Shown: positions 43,421-51,881, numbered from the stretch's first letter. The stretch is 64,000 nucleotides of DNA from Obesumbacterium proteus (GCF_001586165.1 NZ_CP014608.1:3534001-3598000), one strand, 5' to 3'. The notes: generated from the sequence alone by a model not told the origin. Translations and numbers: made by a program.

Positions 43421-44238
43421 TGCTGAATTTCGACAACGTGACTATCGAGAGCGCTCGCTATAGCTGGCTAGGACGTAAAAAGTGGTCACCTATCCTGAGC
43501 GATATTAATCTTACGCTACGCCGTGGTGAAATCGTCGCGCTGGTCGGCGGCAGCGGCGAAGGAAAAAGTTTATTGCTGCAAAGTGCCTTGGCCTTACTGC
43601 CGCAGAACCTACGCAAACGCGGTGATATTCGCTTAAACGGCGACGTGCTGAATGCGCAGCAATGCCAAAAGTTACGCGGTAACACTTTGTGTTACGTGCC
43701 ACAGGGCGTGAGTTCTCTCAATCCGCTGCTTAACGTTGGCACTCAACTCTCTCGCAGTTTGCATCTGAGCGGCAGCCATACCTGCGCGCTGGCTCTCGAG
43801 CAGCAAATTAAACATTACCAGCTGCAAGCCGACGTTTTGCTGAAATATCCTCGCCAGCTGTCCGGCGGAATGGCCAAGCGCGTCCTTGCCTGCAACGCCG
43901 CATTGGGTGGCGCTCACTATATTTTGGCCGATGAAATCACCGCGTGGCTCGATGAGCCGCTGGCCTGTCAACTGCTGGAGCAGCTACGCGATCTGAGTGC
44001 GCAAGGCGCCGGTGTGTTATGGGTGACTCACGACTTGTCGTTAGCCGCTCGCTTCGCCGATCGTATCGTTGCCCTCAACGAAGGACGGATCAGCGACGAC
44101 ATCACGGTTGCCGACCTAAAAAACGGGCTCGGCAGCCCTACGCTGCAAAAGCACTGGCTCGCCCAGCCGGAACACCATCCGTTATTTACTCACATAGCCG
44201 CTGATGAGCTCACAGCCTGCCAAATGAGGCACGTTTGA
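43417..44238 (+). CDS. nickel/peptide-type ABC transporter ATP-binding protein 1
   Basis: OppD/NikD-type ATPase, 273 residues. Walker A GGSGEGKS (with Glu in place of the usual small residue), signature LSGGMAKRV, Walker B ILADEIT and switch THDLS. ATG at 43417 overlaps the permease 2 stop (ATGA) and follows AAGGA; the open frame extends far upstream but inside permease 2. Shorter than typical OppD, as expected for the NikD type, which lacks the C-terminal iron-sulfur-like extension. Confidence 0.86.
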   Translation: MMLNFDNVTIESARYSWLGRKKWSPILSDINLTLRRGEIVALVGGSGEGKSLLLQSALALLPQNLRKRGDIRLNGDVLNAQQCQKLRGNTLCYVPQGVSSLNPLLNVGTQLSRSLHLSGSHTCALALEQQIKHYQLQADVLLKYPRQLSGGMAKRVLACNAALGGAHYILADEITAWLDEPLACQLLEQLRDLSAQGAGVLWVTHDLSLAARFADRIVALNEGRISDDITVADLKNGLGSPTLQKHWLAQPEHHPLFTHIAADELTACQMRHV

Positions 44239-44828
44239 TGTTTCGTATTTCAGCACTCGACATAGAACAAGATAAGCGCCAGCTATGGCATAACTTTTCG
44301 CTTAACGTATCTCGCGGTGAACGGGTTGGAATTTCAGCCCCAAGCGGCTACGGGAAAACGACATTAGGGCGCGTTTTAGCTGGCTGGCAGCCTTATCAGC
44401 AAGGGAGTATTACGCTTGATGATGCGGCATTACCGCTCAGTGGATATTGCCCTGTTCAGCTCGTTCCCCAGCATCCTGAACTGACGTTCAACCCTTATCG
44501 CACCACGGGGCAAGCCTTGCGCGATGCTTGGAGCCCAGACGCAGAACAACTGGCGCGGTTTCACGTTAAAGCTGAATGGTTAACCCGCAAGCCAAACCAA
44601 CTATCTGGCGGTGAACTGGCGCGTATCGCGCTGTTAAGAGCGTTAGATCCGCGCACGCGGGTATTAATTGCCGATGAGGTTACCGCGCAGCTCGATCCTC
44701 ATATCCAGCGGGATATCTGGCAACAGCTGATCGTTGAATCGCAACAGCGCCCGCTGAGCATAATTATTTTTAGCCATCAGCGTGCGTTGTTGGAACAGGT
44801 TTGTACGCGGGTTGAGGTGATAGCGTAG
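44238..44828 (+). CDS. nickel/peptide-type ABC transporter ATP-binding protein 2
   Basis: OppF/NikE-type ATPase, 196 residues, shorter than most NikE proteins but complete in motifs: Walker A APSGYGKTT, signature LSGGELARI, Walker B VLIADEVT, switch FSHQR (histidine present). The start ATG overlaps the previous stop (TGATG). Last gene of the operon; no clear terminator, but a family B repeat follows. Confidence 0.85.
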   Translation: MFRISALDIEQDKRQLWHNFSLNVSRGERVGISAPSGYGKTTLGRVLAGWQPYQQGSITLDDAALPLSGYCPVQLVPQHPELTFNPYRTTGQALRDAWSPDAEQLARFHVKAEWLTRKPNQLSGGELARIALLRALDPRTRVLIADEVTAQLDPHIQRDIWQQLIVESQQRPLSIIIFSHQRALLEQVCTRVEVIA

Positions 44829-44885
44829 TTATTGGGTTATGGATAAAAACACCAAAACTCGACCAATATCGTTGGCTTATACGAC

Positions 44886-45050
44886 CGAGATACACGGGCC
44901 TAGCACACCGCGGGGCCGTTATGGAACACATCCCTGTGTTCCACCTCAAGGGCCAACGCTAAAGCGTTGTTCAACTTTGCTCATGGCAAAGTTGTCGGCG
45001 GCTTACGCCGCTACGCCCCCATCGGTGTGCTCTCCCTAAAATAAGACTCC
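44886..45050. repeat. palindromic repeat, family B, copy 2, with extra hairpins
   Basis: Same edges and inverted arms as 39201-39290, but with about 75 extra bases inside. The insert is three hairpins in a row: GGAACACA/TGTGTTCC, AACGC-TAAA-GCGTT (44955-44968) and CAACTTTGC-TCATG-GCAAAGTTG (44972-44994). The last two form the double-hairpin cassette also found at 48106-48144. It separates two convergent genes. Confidence 0.8.
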
Positions 45051-45077
45051 GGTAAACAACACCATGAACCCTACAAC

Positions 45078-46217
45078 TTATTTTTTATTCACTGGAGCCT
45101 GTGCACCGAAAACGGCGTCGGCCTGTGGGATCTGCGTGAATTTCGCAATGATGGTACGGTAGGTTTGCGCAGGCTCAAGGTCAGCAAACTGCTGCGGATA
45201 AATAAACTTGGCTAAATAATCCAATCCTACGATGTTGTAAGGATGGTTATAGAAGTTGTGGTACAAGCCATACAGATGGTTTTCCTGCACCGCTTTTATT
45301 TGATTGAAACCGTTGCGCGCTTTCAACTGGCCAAAACGTTCATCCACCTGCTGCTGCGTGACACCGTAACCGAATGGAATGGCAATGCTGTCTTTATTTT
45401 TCCAGCGAGCACCGGAAACCACGTAAACATCTGGTTTCAGGCTGATCACCTTCTCCATGGAGATTTCACCGGTTGCGCCCGGTAATAATCCAGACCCAAG
45501 GTTCTCCGCGCCAATCGCCTCAACCATTCCACCAAACCCAACGTGCGCATGGGTAAAGCAGCACGCCTCCGCCCCGCCTACGCCCGCTTTCGCTTCAACA
45601 AATACGCGTGGTTTTGGCGTGACCTTGGCGGTTATCGAGGTGATCGCCTGCAAATGCTGCTGATAAAAATCGGTGTACTCTTTCGCTTCCTGTTCGCGGT
45701 TAAGCACTTCACCTAACAGCTGAATGCTTTTAGGTGTATTGGCGATAGGCTGTAAAAAGGTATCCACGAACACCACGGGAACGTTTAACGCCGCCAGCTG
45801 CTTCAACACGCCGGTATCGGCCAGCGCAGGCTTGGCACGCAGTTGAGCTATCATTAGGTCAGGTTTACGCGCAATCACGCTTTCTAAATTCACCTCACCC
45901 TTGTCGCTAAAGCCCATATCAGGAATTTTATCTGCTTCTCCTGGCCACTTTTGGTTCAGCACCGCTAGCGTTTCAGGATCGCTTTTTTTCAGCAGGTTAT
46001 TCCACGCCACTATGCGGCTAAAGGGATCGGCACGATCGAGCAGCGCCAACGTCATGATGTCACGTCCGTCCTGCACCACGATACGCTTCGGTTCATGCTG
46101 TAAGGTAATACGCTGGCCGGATGTATCGGTAATGGTCAGAGGATAGGTCGTTGCAATAACGGGGGCCGATACCGCCAGCGCGCATACCAGCGCTAACCGA
46201 TTGAAAGAACGTGCCAT
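45078..46217 (-). CDS. orphan periplasmic iron-complex-type ABC substrate-binding protein
   Basis: A cluster A/FepB-like binding protein, 379 residues. A signal peptide of about 22 residues ends APVIA. The mature part starts TTYPLTITDTSGQRITLQHEPKRIVV, the usual N-terminus of siderophore or heme binders, and an unusual double cysteine occurs in EACCFTHAHVGFGGM. ATG at 46217 follows AAGGAGAG. A Fur-like box lies upstream, so the ligand is probably an iron complex, but no permease or ATPase is adjacent. It could serve a distant importer; the nearest, at 40-44.8 kb, belongs to another ABC class. Confidence 0.82.
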   Translation of the reverse strand: MARSFNRLALVCALAVSAPVIATTYPLTITDTSGQRITLQHEPKRIVVQDGRDIMTLALLDRADPFSRIVAWNNLLKKSDPETLAVLNQKWPGEADKIPDMGFSDKGEVNLESVIARKPDLMIAQLRAKPALADTGVLKQLAALNVPVVFVDTFLQPIANTPKSIQLLGEVLNREQEAKEYTDFYQQHLQAITSITAKVTPKPRVFVEAKAGVGGAEACCFTHAHVGFGGMVEAIGAENLGSGLLPGATGEISMEKVISLKPDVYVVSGARWKNKDSIAIPFGYGVTQQQVDERFGQLKARNGFNQIKAVQENHLYGLYHNFYNHPYNIVGLDYLAKFIYPQQFADLEPAQTYRTIIAKFTQIPQADAVFGAQAPVNKK

Positions 46218-46248
46218 AAAGCTCTCCTTATGTGACCAAAACGGCCAA

Positions 46249-46267
46249 TTGGTAATGATAATAAGTT
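46249..46267 (-). promoter_or_regulatory. Fur-like box of the orphan binding protein
   Basis: TTGGTAATGATAATAAGTT contains the AATGATAAT core of Fur sites, 30 bases before the start. Match is partial on one arm. Confidence 0.55.
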
Positions 46268-46349
46268 TTATTTGCACGTAAAAATAAAGAATCTTGCCCG
46301 CAATTACAAACGAAATGCTTTTCTAAGTATGAATAGGCTCGATAAAAAC

Positions 46350-46381
46350 AAAAAAGCCGCGCTTCACAGCACGGCTTTTCG
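46350..46381 (-). terminator. terminator of the serine-type transporter gene
   Basis: On the minus strand AAAAGCCG...CGGCTTTT with an inner GC stem runs into a T-rich tail, 20 bases after the stop at 46401. Confidence 0.85.
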
Positions 46382-46400
46382 TTTTAGCATTTTCGTATTA

Positions 46401-47684
46401 TCAGATCAGGCTGTAGACCAGCGCCGACAATGCGATCAGCCCCATAATCAACACAAAGGGATTGGTGATTGAACGGTATTTTTTCATCGCTGGCACTTTA
46501 TGAATGGCATAAATGGGCAGAATGAACAGGATAACCGCAATCAGTGGCCCACTGATGGTTTCAATGATATGCAGCGCGCTTGGGTTCAAGAACGTCACCA
46601 ACCACGTCACCGCAAACAGCAGCACCGCAGAAATCTTGTGAGTTACGTTGGACGACACTTTCTTACCCACGGTACGGAACGCGCCGTCAATCAAGCTGGT
46701 AGCCCCTTCGGTCACACCCAGCGAGGTTCCCAAATAGGATTTCGACATGGCTAAAATCGCCATCACCGGCCCTAAATAGGCGATTAATGGGTTGGAGAAT
46801 TTATTCGCCAAGCTCGACAGCACGGTAATATTTTCATCGCGTGCCGCCAGCATTTCAGCATGGGACAGGCTCATCACGCAGCTAAAGACAAAGAACAAAA
46901 TGCTGACGCAAATCATCATATAGCTATAGCGCATGATGCGCGCACAGCGACGCTCTGCGCCCTCGCCGTACAACCCTTTTTGGGTGGATGAGAACGAGGA
47001 GATGATCGGCGCATGGCTAAATGAGAACACCATCACCGGAACCGCCAGCCAGAGTGAACGCCATAGCTGAGGATCGCTCACCGACGTCTGCTGTAGGCCG
47101 GAGAAAAATGCGGACACATTCCAATACGGGATCAGATAGAGAGAAATACCCAGCAGGAACACAATCAATGGGAAAACCAAAATCCCCATTGCCGCGACAA
47201 TCGTCTCTTTACCGGTGCGCAGGATCAAACTCAGCGCCGCCACTACACCTAAGCTCAACCAGATTCTGGGCGGCGGCGTAACCTGGAACTGGTTTATCAA
47301 AAAGCTATCCAGCGCATTGGTAATGGAGATGCTGTATACCAAAACTATTGGGAAAAAGGCCAGCAAATACAGCACCATGATGGCTTTGCCCGCCAAAATG
47401 CCGAAATGCTCTTCAACCACGTCGGTAATATCACCGTCGCGGCTGGAGCCTGATAATACAAAACGACTGAGTGCGCGATGCGGCAAATAGGTTAACGGAT
47501 AAGCCAAAATCGCCATCAAGATCAAGACTAACGGGCCGTTCAAACCGGCGTTGATAGGTAAAAATAGCGTACCCGCGCCAACCGCCGTGGCATAAAGCCC
47601 AAACATCCAGACTGTGTCTGTTTTATTCCACTTGGACGGGCGATCTGTCGCTACCCGACCAGCATCAGGGGAAATAATACTCAT
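46401..47684 (-). CDS. HAAAP-family amino acid permease, SdaC/serine-type
   Basis: A proton-coupled permease of 427 residues with 11 predicted helices. WNKTDTVWMFGLYATAVGAGTLFLPINAG, DITDVVEEHFGI, YSISITNALDSF and VPVMVFSFSHAPIISSF are close to E. coli SdaC, so serine (or threonine) import is the likely role. E. coli has several paralogues (SdaC, DlsT, TdcC and others), and without sdaB alongside I do not assign a symbol. ATG at 47684 gives MSIISPDAGR; the open frame reaches to 47792 but without similarity. Confidence 0.88.
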   Translation of the reverse strand: MSIISPDAGRVATDRPSKWNKTDTVWMFGLYATAVGAGTLFLPINAGLNGPLVLILMAILAYPLTYLPHRALSRFVLSGSSRDGDITDVVEEHFGILAGKAIMVLYLLAFFPIVLVYSISITNALDSFLINQFQVTPPPRIWLSLGVVAALSLILRTGKETIVAAMGILVFPLIVFLLGISLYLIPYWNVSAFFSGLQQTSVSDPQLWRSLWLAVPVMVFSFSHAPIISSFSSTQKGLYGEGAERRCARIMRYSYMMICVSILFFVFSCVMSLSHAEMLAARDENITVLSSLANKFSNPLIAYLGPVMAILAMSKSYLGTSLGVTEGATSLIDGAFRTVGKKVSSNVTHKISAVLLFAVTWLVTFLNPSALHIIETISGPLIAVILFILPIYAIHKVPAMKKYRSITNPFVLIMGLIALSALVYSLI

Positions 47685-47995
47685 TAATTCACTTACCTTC
47701 TTTGTGAAACGTGGGCCAACGCAGACATCCTGTTCTGCCCAAATGTGTCCTGCACTTTTGTAGATCGCTGTTATGAGCTGGCCAAAGGCCATATCGCGCA
47801 GGAAGCACAGAGTTCAATTCCGCATACGACACTCATTAGTTCTAAGAACGTTTAAAAACAATGAGTTATCAAATTAGCAAAACGATTGCGGAATAAGTGC
47901 GGAGAGAAGGATAAAGAATTTTGATAAAAAAGTCACAAAAGTTGAATTTTACAGCACAAAAAACCGCAGAAATCGCGGCTAGTCGCATTCATGAC

Positions 47996-48184
47996 AAAGC
48001 CCTCAAAGCCATTGGAATCACAGCAAGGCGGCAAATAAGCGAGTCCCAATGAGCTGACATTAGTCAGTGATTATTCAGCTCATCCATGGGCTTCACCCTT
48101 CGGGCCGCAGTAAACTGCGTTCAAATCTGCTCCAGGCAGATTTGTTGGGCGAACGAGTGCAGCCAACACAGGTGTGGTTTCAAT
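47996..48184. repeat. dispersed repeat family A, copy with double-hairpin insert
   Basis: The left 77 bases (47996-48072) recur at 48188-48264 with one difference, and the right 39 bases (48146-48184) recur at 48265-48303. Between them this copy alone has 73 extra bases holding CGCAG-TAAA-CTGCG (48106-48119) and CAAATCTGC-TCCAG-GCAGATTTG (48122-48144). The gap 47685-47995 before it holds the transporter's upstream region and no supported gene. Confidence 0.85.
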
Positions 48185-48187
48185 ATG

Positions 48188-48303
48188 AAAGCCCTCAAAG
48201 CCATTGGAATCACAGCAAGGCGGCAAATGAGCGAGTCCCAATGAGCTGACATTAGTCAGTGATTTGGGCGAGTGAATGCAGCCAACACAGCTGTGGTTTC
48301 AAT
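48188..48303. repeat. dispersed repeat family A, second tandem copy
   Basis: A 116-base copy without the insert. Its core (AAGGCGGCAA, GAGCGAGTCCCAATGAGCTG, TTAGTCAGTG, GGGCGAGTGAATGCAGCC) resembles a repeat type I associate with Hafnia, Serratia and Yersinia intergenic regions (from memory, unchecked). Confidence 0.82.
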
Positions 48304-48325
48304 GGCGCAGAGGGAAGAGGGAGAT

Positions 48326-48367
48326 GACTGTGGTTAACCTACAGCCTTATAAGGGCTAACCACAGTC
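48326..48367 (-). repeat. nested inverted repeat after emtA
   Basis: Perfect 11-bp arms GACTGTGGTTA/TAACCACAGTC enclose a second stem AGCC/GGCT. It lies 33 bases past the emtA stop, where a terminator is expected, but no T run follows. Confidence 0.6.
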
Positions 48368-48399
48368 AGGACATGGCCTGAGGTACTGCTTGAACGCTT

Positions 48400-49050
48400 T
48401 TATTGCACCATCGCGAGATACGCGGTGTTTACCTTCCACAGATAACGCGGAGCCTGCGCTGCCGGGTGTCGTTTCTGGATATGCTGATAAAACGCTTCCG
48501 GTGTCATGCTGTTAATTTTGTCGATCGCCACTTTACGATTTGGCGAGAACGTCCTCAACATGGCCCCTGCTCCGTTGGCATACGATACGATCATCGCATA
48601 GCGCATGGTCTTAGGGTTTGAGATCCCGGCTAACTGCTGATTCTGCAAGATATTGAGATAGGCGGTGCCTAAATCAATATTAACCGCAGGATCTTTTAAC
48701 TCACGCGACGTGGGTTGCCCGCCTCGTCCTTTCTTACGGTAAGCATCCTTACCTGCCGTTGAAGCCTTTAACTGCATCAGCCCAATGGCATTAGATGTAC
48801 TGACTGCGTGAGGATTTCCTCCTGACTCCACCTGAATAATGGCCTTTATTAAGGTTTCATCAATGCCATAGCTGTTTGAGGCCGTTCGGATATAGGTTCC
48901 AAACTCTCCATCAGGTGGCGTTCGTGCATCTAAAAAACTACCGCGAGCATTGTTGTTGACGTTTAACTTTACTGTTTGAGGCGGTGTTTGCTCTTTCGCA
49001 CACCCAGCCAAAAGCAATACCGCCAACATGCAACTGATTCGTTTCTTCAC
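48400..49050 (-). CDS. emtA: membrane-bound lytic murein transglycosylase EmtA (MltE)
   Basis: A lipoprotein of 216 residues in the Slt/GH23 family, an endo-acting transglycosylase of the outer membrane. The lipobox is LLLAGC, so mature protein begins at Cys16. The catalytic Glu lies in IIQVESGGNPHAVS, followed by NAIGLMQLKAST, NIDLGTAYLNIL and MIVSYANGAGAMLRTFS, all as in EmtA. In E. coli emtA lies elsewhere, so this is a local rearrangement. Confidence 0.93.
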   Translation of the reverse strand: MKKRISCMLAVLLLAGCAKEQTPPQTVKLNVNNNARGSFLDARTPPDGEFGTYIRTASNSYGIDETLIKAIIQVESGGNPHAVSTSNAIGLMQLKASTAGKDAYRKKGRGGQPTSRELKDPAVNIDLGTAYLNILQNQQLAGISNPKTMRYAMIVSYANGAGAMLRTFSPNRKVAIDKINSMTPEAFYQHIQKRHPAAQAPRYLWKVNTAYLAMVQ

Positions 49051-49219
49051 CGTTGCGAGATCCTCTGCGTATGTTGGTCCGTGGTGGATGTTGCCAGAAA
49101 AAAAAGGTCTTTGGCTAGTTGATTTTTACGATTTGTTGCTCAATTCACCCTTTTACACACATTTTTCGTCTATTTATAGGCTATTATTATTCAGTTAAAT
49201 GCACTAATTGAGGTACTCC

Positions 49220-49540
49220 ATGAGTCAATCGGCTATTGCTTGCTATGTAGTGACCTTTAGTTATCCGCAGGCCGATCTTGCGGAAACAGCCAAGCTTAAC
49301 AACCAACTCATGCTGGAGGGGTTTGCCACTACCGTCGCTGATTCTGACGGAATTCCCCATGAACTGGGGCCAAATAGCTATGCCATTACCAGCCTACAGG
49401 ATAAAAGCGACGTTGAGCGTCTTGCTCAGGCGTTAGGGAAAGTGGCGCTAGGCCAAGAGCCCGAGGTGGAAGCCGTTTTACGCGACGACTATTTCACCCA
49501 GCTTTGGGCAACAAGGAATCCATCTAAAGGGCAGCATTAG
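49220..49540 (+). CDS. ghoS: GhoS-like protein (type V antitoxin family, DUF2622)
   Basis: A 106-residue protein. CYVVTFSYP near the start, ADSDGIPHELGPNSYAITS in the middle and the end RDDYFTQLWATR match the E. coli GhoS pattern (YVVSFDYP; ADEYGIPRQLNENSFAIT; DDYFRQF). GhoS is a Cas2-like ferredoxin-fold endoribonuclease that cleaves ghoT mRNA. ATG at 49220 follows GAGGT. It is divergent from emtA, and no GhoT-like frame sits beside it; the nearest GhoT/OrtT-like gene is at 34791. The antitoxin role here is inference. Confidence 0.75.
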   Translation: MSQSAIACYVVTFSYPQADLAETAKLNNQLMLEGFATTVADSDGIPHELGPNSYAITSLQDKSDVERLAQALGKVALGQEPEVEAVLRDDYFTQLWATRNPSKGQH

Positions 49541-49725
49541 CTGCCTATTTTATTTTAGATCAAGTAATTAACAGAAATTAGCGGTTTGCTCTTTTTTATA
49601 CTTTACGTTCATCAGCGCAACGGTTACGGTCAAAATAGCATCACATAACCATGTTCACCTATATATATGCCCTAGAACATTCGAGTCCATGAATGATTTA
49701 AAGGGAAATAGACTATTCACGAACG

Positions 49726-49813
49726 CTACCCAACATAGTTCGAATTGCAGTGAGGCGGCAAACTTGAGTAACCCTCGATAAGCTAACTCAGCAACTTGAA
49801 ATACGGCGGGTAT
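49726..49813. repeat. dispersed repeat family A, short copy next to the yniA ribosome-binding site
   Basis: CTACCC...TTCGAATTGCAG.GAGGCGGCAA at the left and CAACTTGAAATACGGCGGGTAT at the right form the two ends. The right end stops just before the GGGG of the yniA ribosome-binding site. Bases 49541-49725 show nothing else. Confidence 0.65.
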
Positions 49814-49827
49814 ATAGGGGGTACACC

Positions 49828-50700
49828 ATGTGGCAAGCTGTAAGTCAGTTATTGAGCGGACATTTTGACCAAACCTTTACCATCCGCAAAAAACGTGAAC
49901 TTCCTGGCGGCGAAGTGCATCAGGCGTGGTGTGTTAGCGACGGCGAGCGTCAGGTCTTTATCAAATGTGATACCCCCGACTTCCTACAAGATTTTAAGGC
50001 TGAGGCCGATCAGTTGGCGTGCTTGGCGCGCAGCCATACGGTCAAAACGCCGCAGGTTTATGGCGTTGGTGCTACGCGTGAGGCCAGTTTTTTGCTTCTG
50101 GAATATTTGCCGGTGCGTCCGCTTGATGCGCACAATGCCTATCTATTCGGTCAGCAGCTCGCACGTTTGCATCAGTGGAGCGAGCAGCCCCAGTTTGGTT
50201 TTGATTACGACAACCACCTTTCCACTTCCCCACAGCCGAATACTTGGCAGCGCCGCTGGGCTAAATTCTTTTCTGAACAGCGTATTGGCTGGCAGCTACA
50301 GCTCGCAGCGGAAAAAGGCATTCACTTTGGTGAGATCGACAGCATCGTCAGCGCCGTGGAACAACGTTTACACAACCACCAGCCGCAGCCTTCACTGCTG
50401 CACGGCGATCTCTGGCCAGCGAATATGGGGCTCAGTGCGCAAGGGCCGGTGATTTTCGATCCTGCCTGCTATTGGGGCGATCGCGAATGTGATTTGGCCA
50501 TGCTGCCGCTGTTTTCGTTGCTGCCCGCCCAGATTTATGACGGCTACCAAAGCGTATGGCCTCTACCGACGACATTTATAGAACGTCAGCCCGTTTACCA
50601 GCTCTATCATCAGTTAAACATGTGCAACCTGTTCGCGGGGCCACATTTGGAAACTGCTATTCAGGCTATTGATCGCCTGTTAGAGAAAGATGTCGCTTAA
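49828..50700 (+). CDS. yniA: fructosamine kinase family protein YniA
   Basis: A phosphotransferase-fold protein of 290 residues related to fructosamine-3-kinase and APH enzymes. The catalytic loop is LLHGDLWPANMG and the metal-binding DxD-like block is VIFDPACYWGDREC, with the gatekeeper region FLLLEYLP. The family repairs glycated amines or handles ketosamines; the true E. coli substrate is uncertain. Neighbour of yniB and hxpB in E. coli, but here the fimbrial cluster is inserted between. Confidence 0.92.
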   Translation: MWQAVSQLLSGHFDQTFTIRKKRELPGGEVHQAWCVSDGERQVFIKCDTPDFLQDFKAEADQLACLARSHTVKTPQVYGVGATREASFLLLEYLPVRPLDAHNAYLFGQQLARLHQWSEQPQFGFDYDNHLSTSPQPNTWQRRWAKFFSEQRIGWQLQLAAEKGIHFGEIDSIVSAVEQRLHNHQPQPSLLHGDLWPANMGLSAQGPVIFDPACYWGDRECDLAMLPLFSLLPAQIYDGYQSVWPLPTTFIERQPVYQLYHQLNMCNLFAGPHLETAIQAIDRLLEKDVA

Positions 50701-50710
50701 TATTTGTGGA

Positions 50711-50744
50711 AAAAGCCGCGGTTGTTCACTGCGGCTCTTTTTTT
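50711..50744 (+). terminator. terminator of yniA
   Basis: AGCCGC/GCGGCT stem followed by seven T. The next 420 bases (50745-51164) are strongly AT-rich, hold no gene and form the upstream region of the fimbrial cluster. Confidence 0.88.
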
Positions 50745-51164
50745 AAAATGAATCGCATTCATAGCCCTCCAAGCTTTTAATTAAGCTTTAGCCCCTCATA
50801 AAAATCAAATAATTCATCCATATGAATATTTCTAAATAAACCACAAGACGCATGAATTATTCAGGATGGAAATTATTAAGAATCGCGAAATTCATTTATT
50901 AGCAGTACTAATTTAATGAATTAATCTTTATTCTTTAATAAGAATTTCACATATAACGCACACATAAAAAACGCACAAACACTATTTATTCATAGGGTTA
51001 TGGTGCTGCGCACTAAGACCATTGTAAAAAATAAAACAAATTCACGTAATACAAGCAAAAATAATCTTTCTATTTTATTTAGAAAAAAAATATATGATGC
51101 TCGCATTCAGATTTAAATTATTTAAATACTTTCATCTCATTCTTTCTCACGAGTCAACTTTAGT

Positions 51165-51881
51165 ATGAACGTTATAAAACAGAGTCGCCTAACACATTGC
51201 GCTTTATTATCAGCCGCAATTATTAGTTCAATTGCATTTATCTCGACAGCTAATGCTTCTGGCATGAAGTTAGAAACCTCCGTGGTCATCGTCAATACCG
51301 ACGATGGTGAAGGTGTGATGACACTGAAAAACACGGATGCAAAACCCGTTTTGCTCTATTCATCGGTTGAAAATTTACCCGGTGACAAAGAAGAGTCACT
51401 GGTTGTTACACCGCCTGTTGTACGCGTGAATCCTGGCGATAACCAAACCGTGCGCTTTATGCTGAAAACCCCGCCGAAAGCGGTAGAACAGTTTAAACGC
51501 GCCATTTTTGAAGGCATTCCAGCAACGGATAAGGTGTCAGACAAGCTGCAAATTACCATTCGCCAGAATGTGCCGTTGATCATTCATCCATCCAGCTTAA
51601 AAGACAACCCTGAACCATGGACGCTGCTGCAATTTAAACAAATCGGTGCTGATACCGTACAAATTACCAACAGTGGTGCCTATGTTGTCCGCATGAATTC
51701 TTCTATTGCCCTGCTGCCACAAAACGCCAGAGGCTCAATGCAGCGAGCTTATTTGCTGCCAGGTGACGTGGTGAGCGTAAAACTCAACAATGCGATCGCT
51801 GAGGGGCAAAAAGTACAAATCATTCCCGCGAATTTATACGGATATTTTGTAAAACCGTATCAAACAAGTCTGGCTTATTAA
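51165..51881 (+). CDS. periplasmic fimbrial chaperone (PapD family)
   Basis: A 238-residue chaperone with a signal peptide of about 31 residues ending ANA. The first domain has MKLETSVVIVNTDDGEGVMTLKNT and PPVVRVNPGDNQTVRFML, followed by the second domain with QIRQNVPLIIHP-like strand (ITIRQNVPLIIHPSS). It caps subunits by donor-strand complementation and delivers them to the usher. Closest in layout to E. coli YhcA, whose cluster also has an usher and DUF1120 proteins. No strong ribosome-binding site is visible before ATG 51165. Confidence 0.9.
   Translation: MNVIKQSRLTHCALLSAAIISSIAFISTANASGMKLETSVVIVNTDDGEGVMTLKNTDAKPVLLYSSVENLPGDKEESLVVTPPVVRVNPGDNQTVRFMLKTPPKAVEQFKRAIFEGIPATDKVSDKLQITIRQNVPLIIHPSSLKDNPEPWTLLQFKQIGADTVQITNSGAYVVRMNSSIALLPQNARGSMQRAYLLPGDVVSVKLNNAIAEGQKVQIIPANLYGYFVKPYQTSLAY

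Noticed and set aside
48067..48249. A 60-codon frame inside the tandem repeats
   Set aside because: Made of repeat and hairpin sequence; no ribosome-binding site or similarity.
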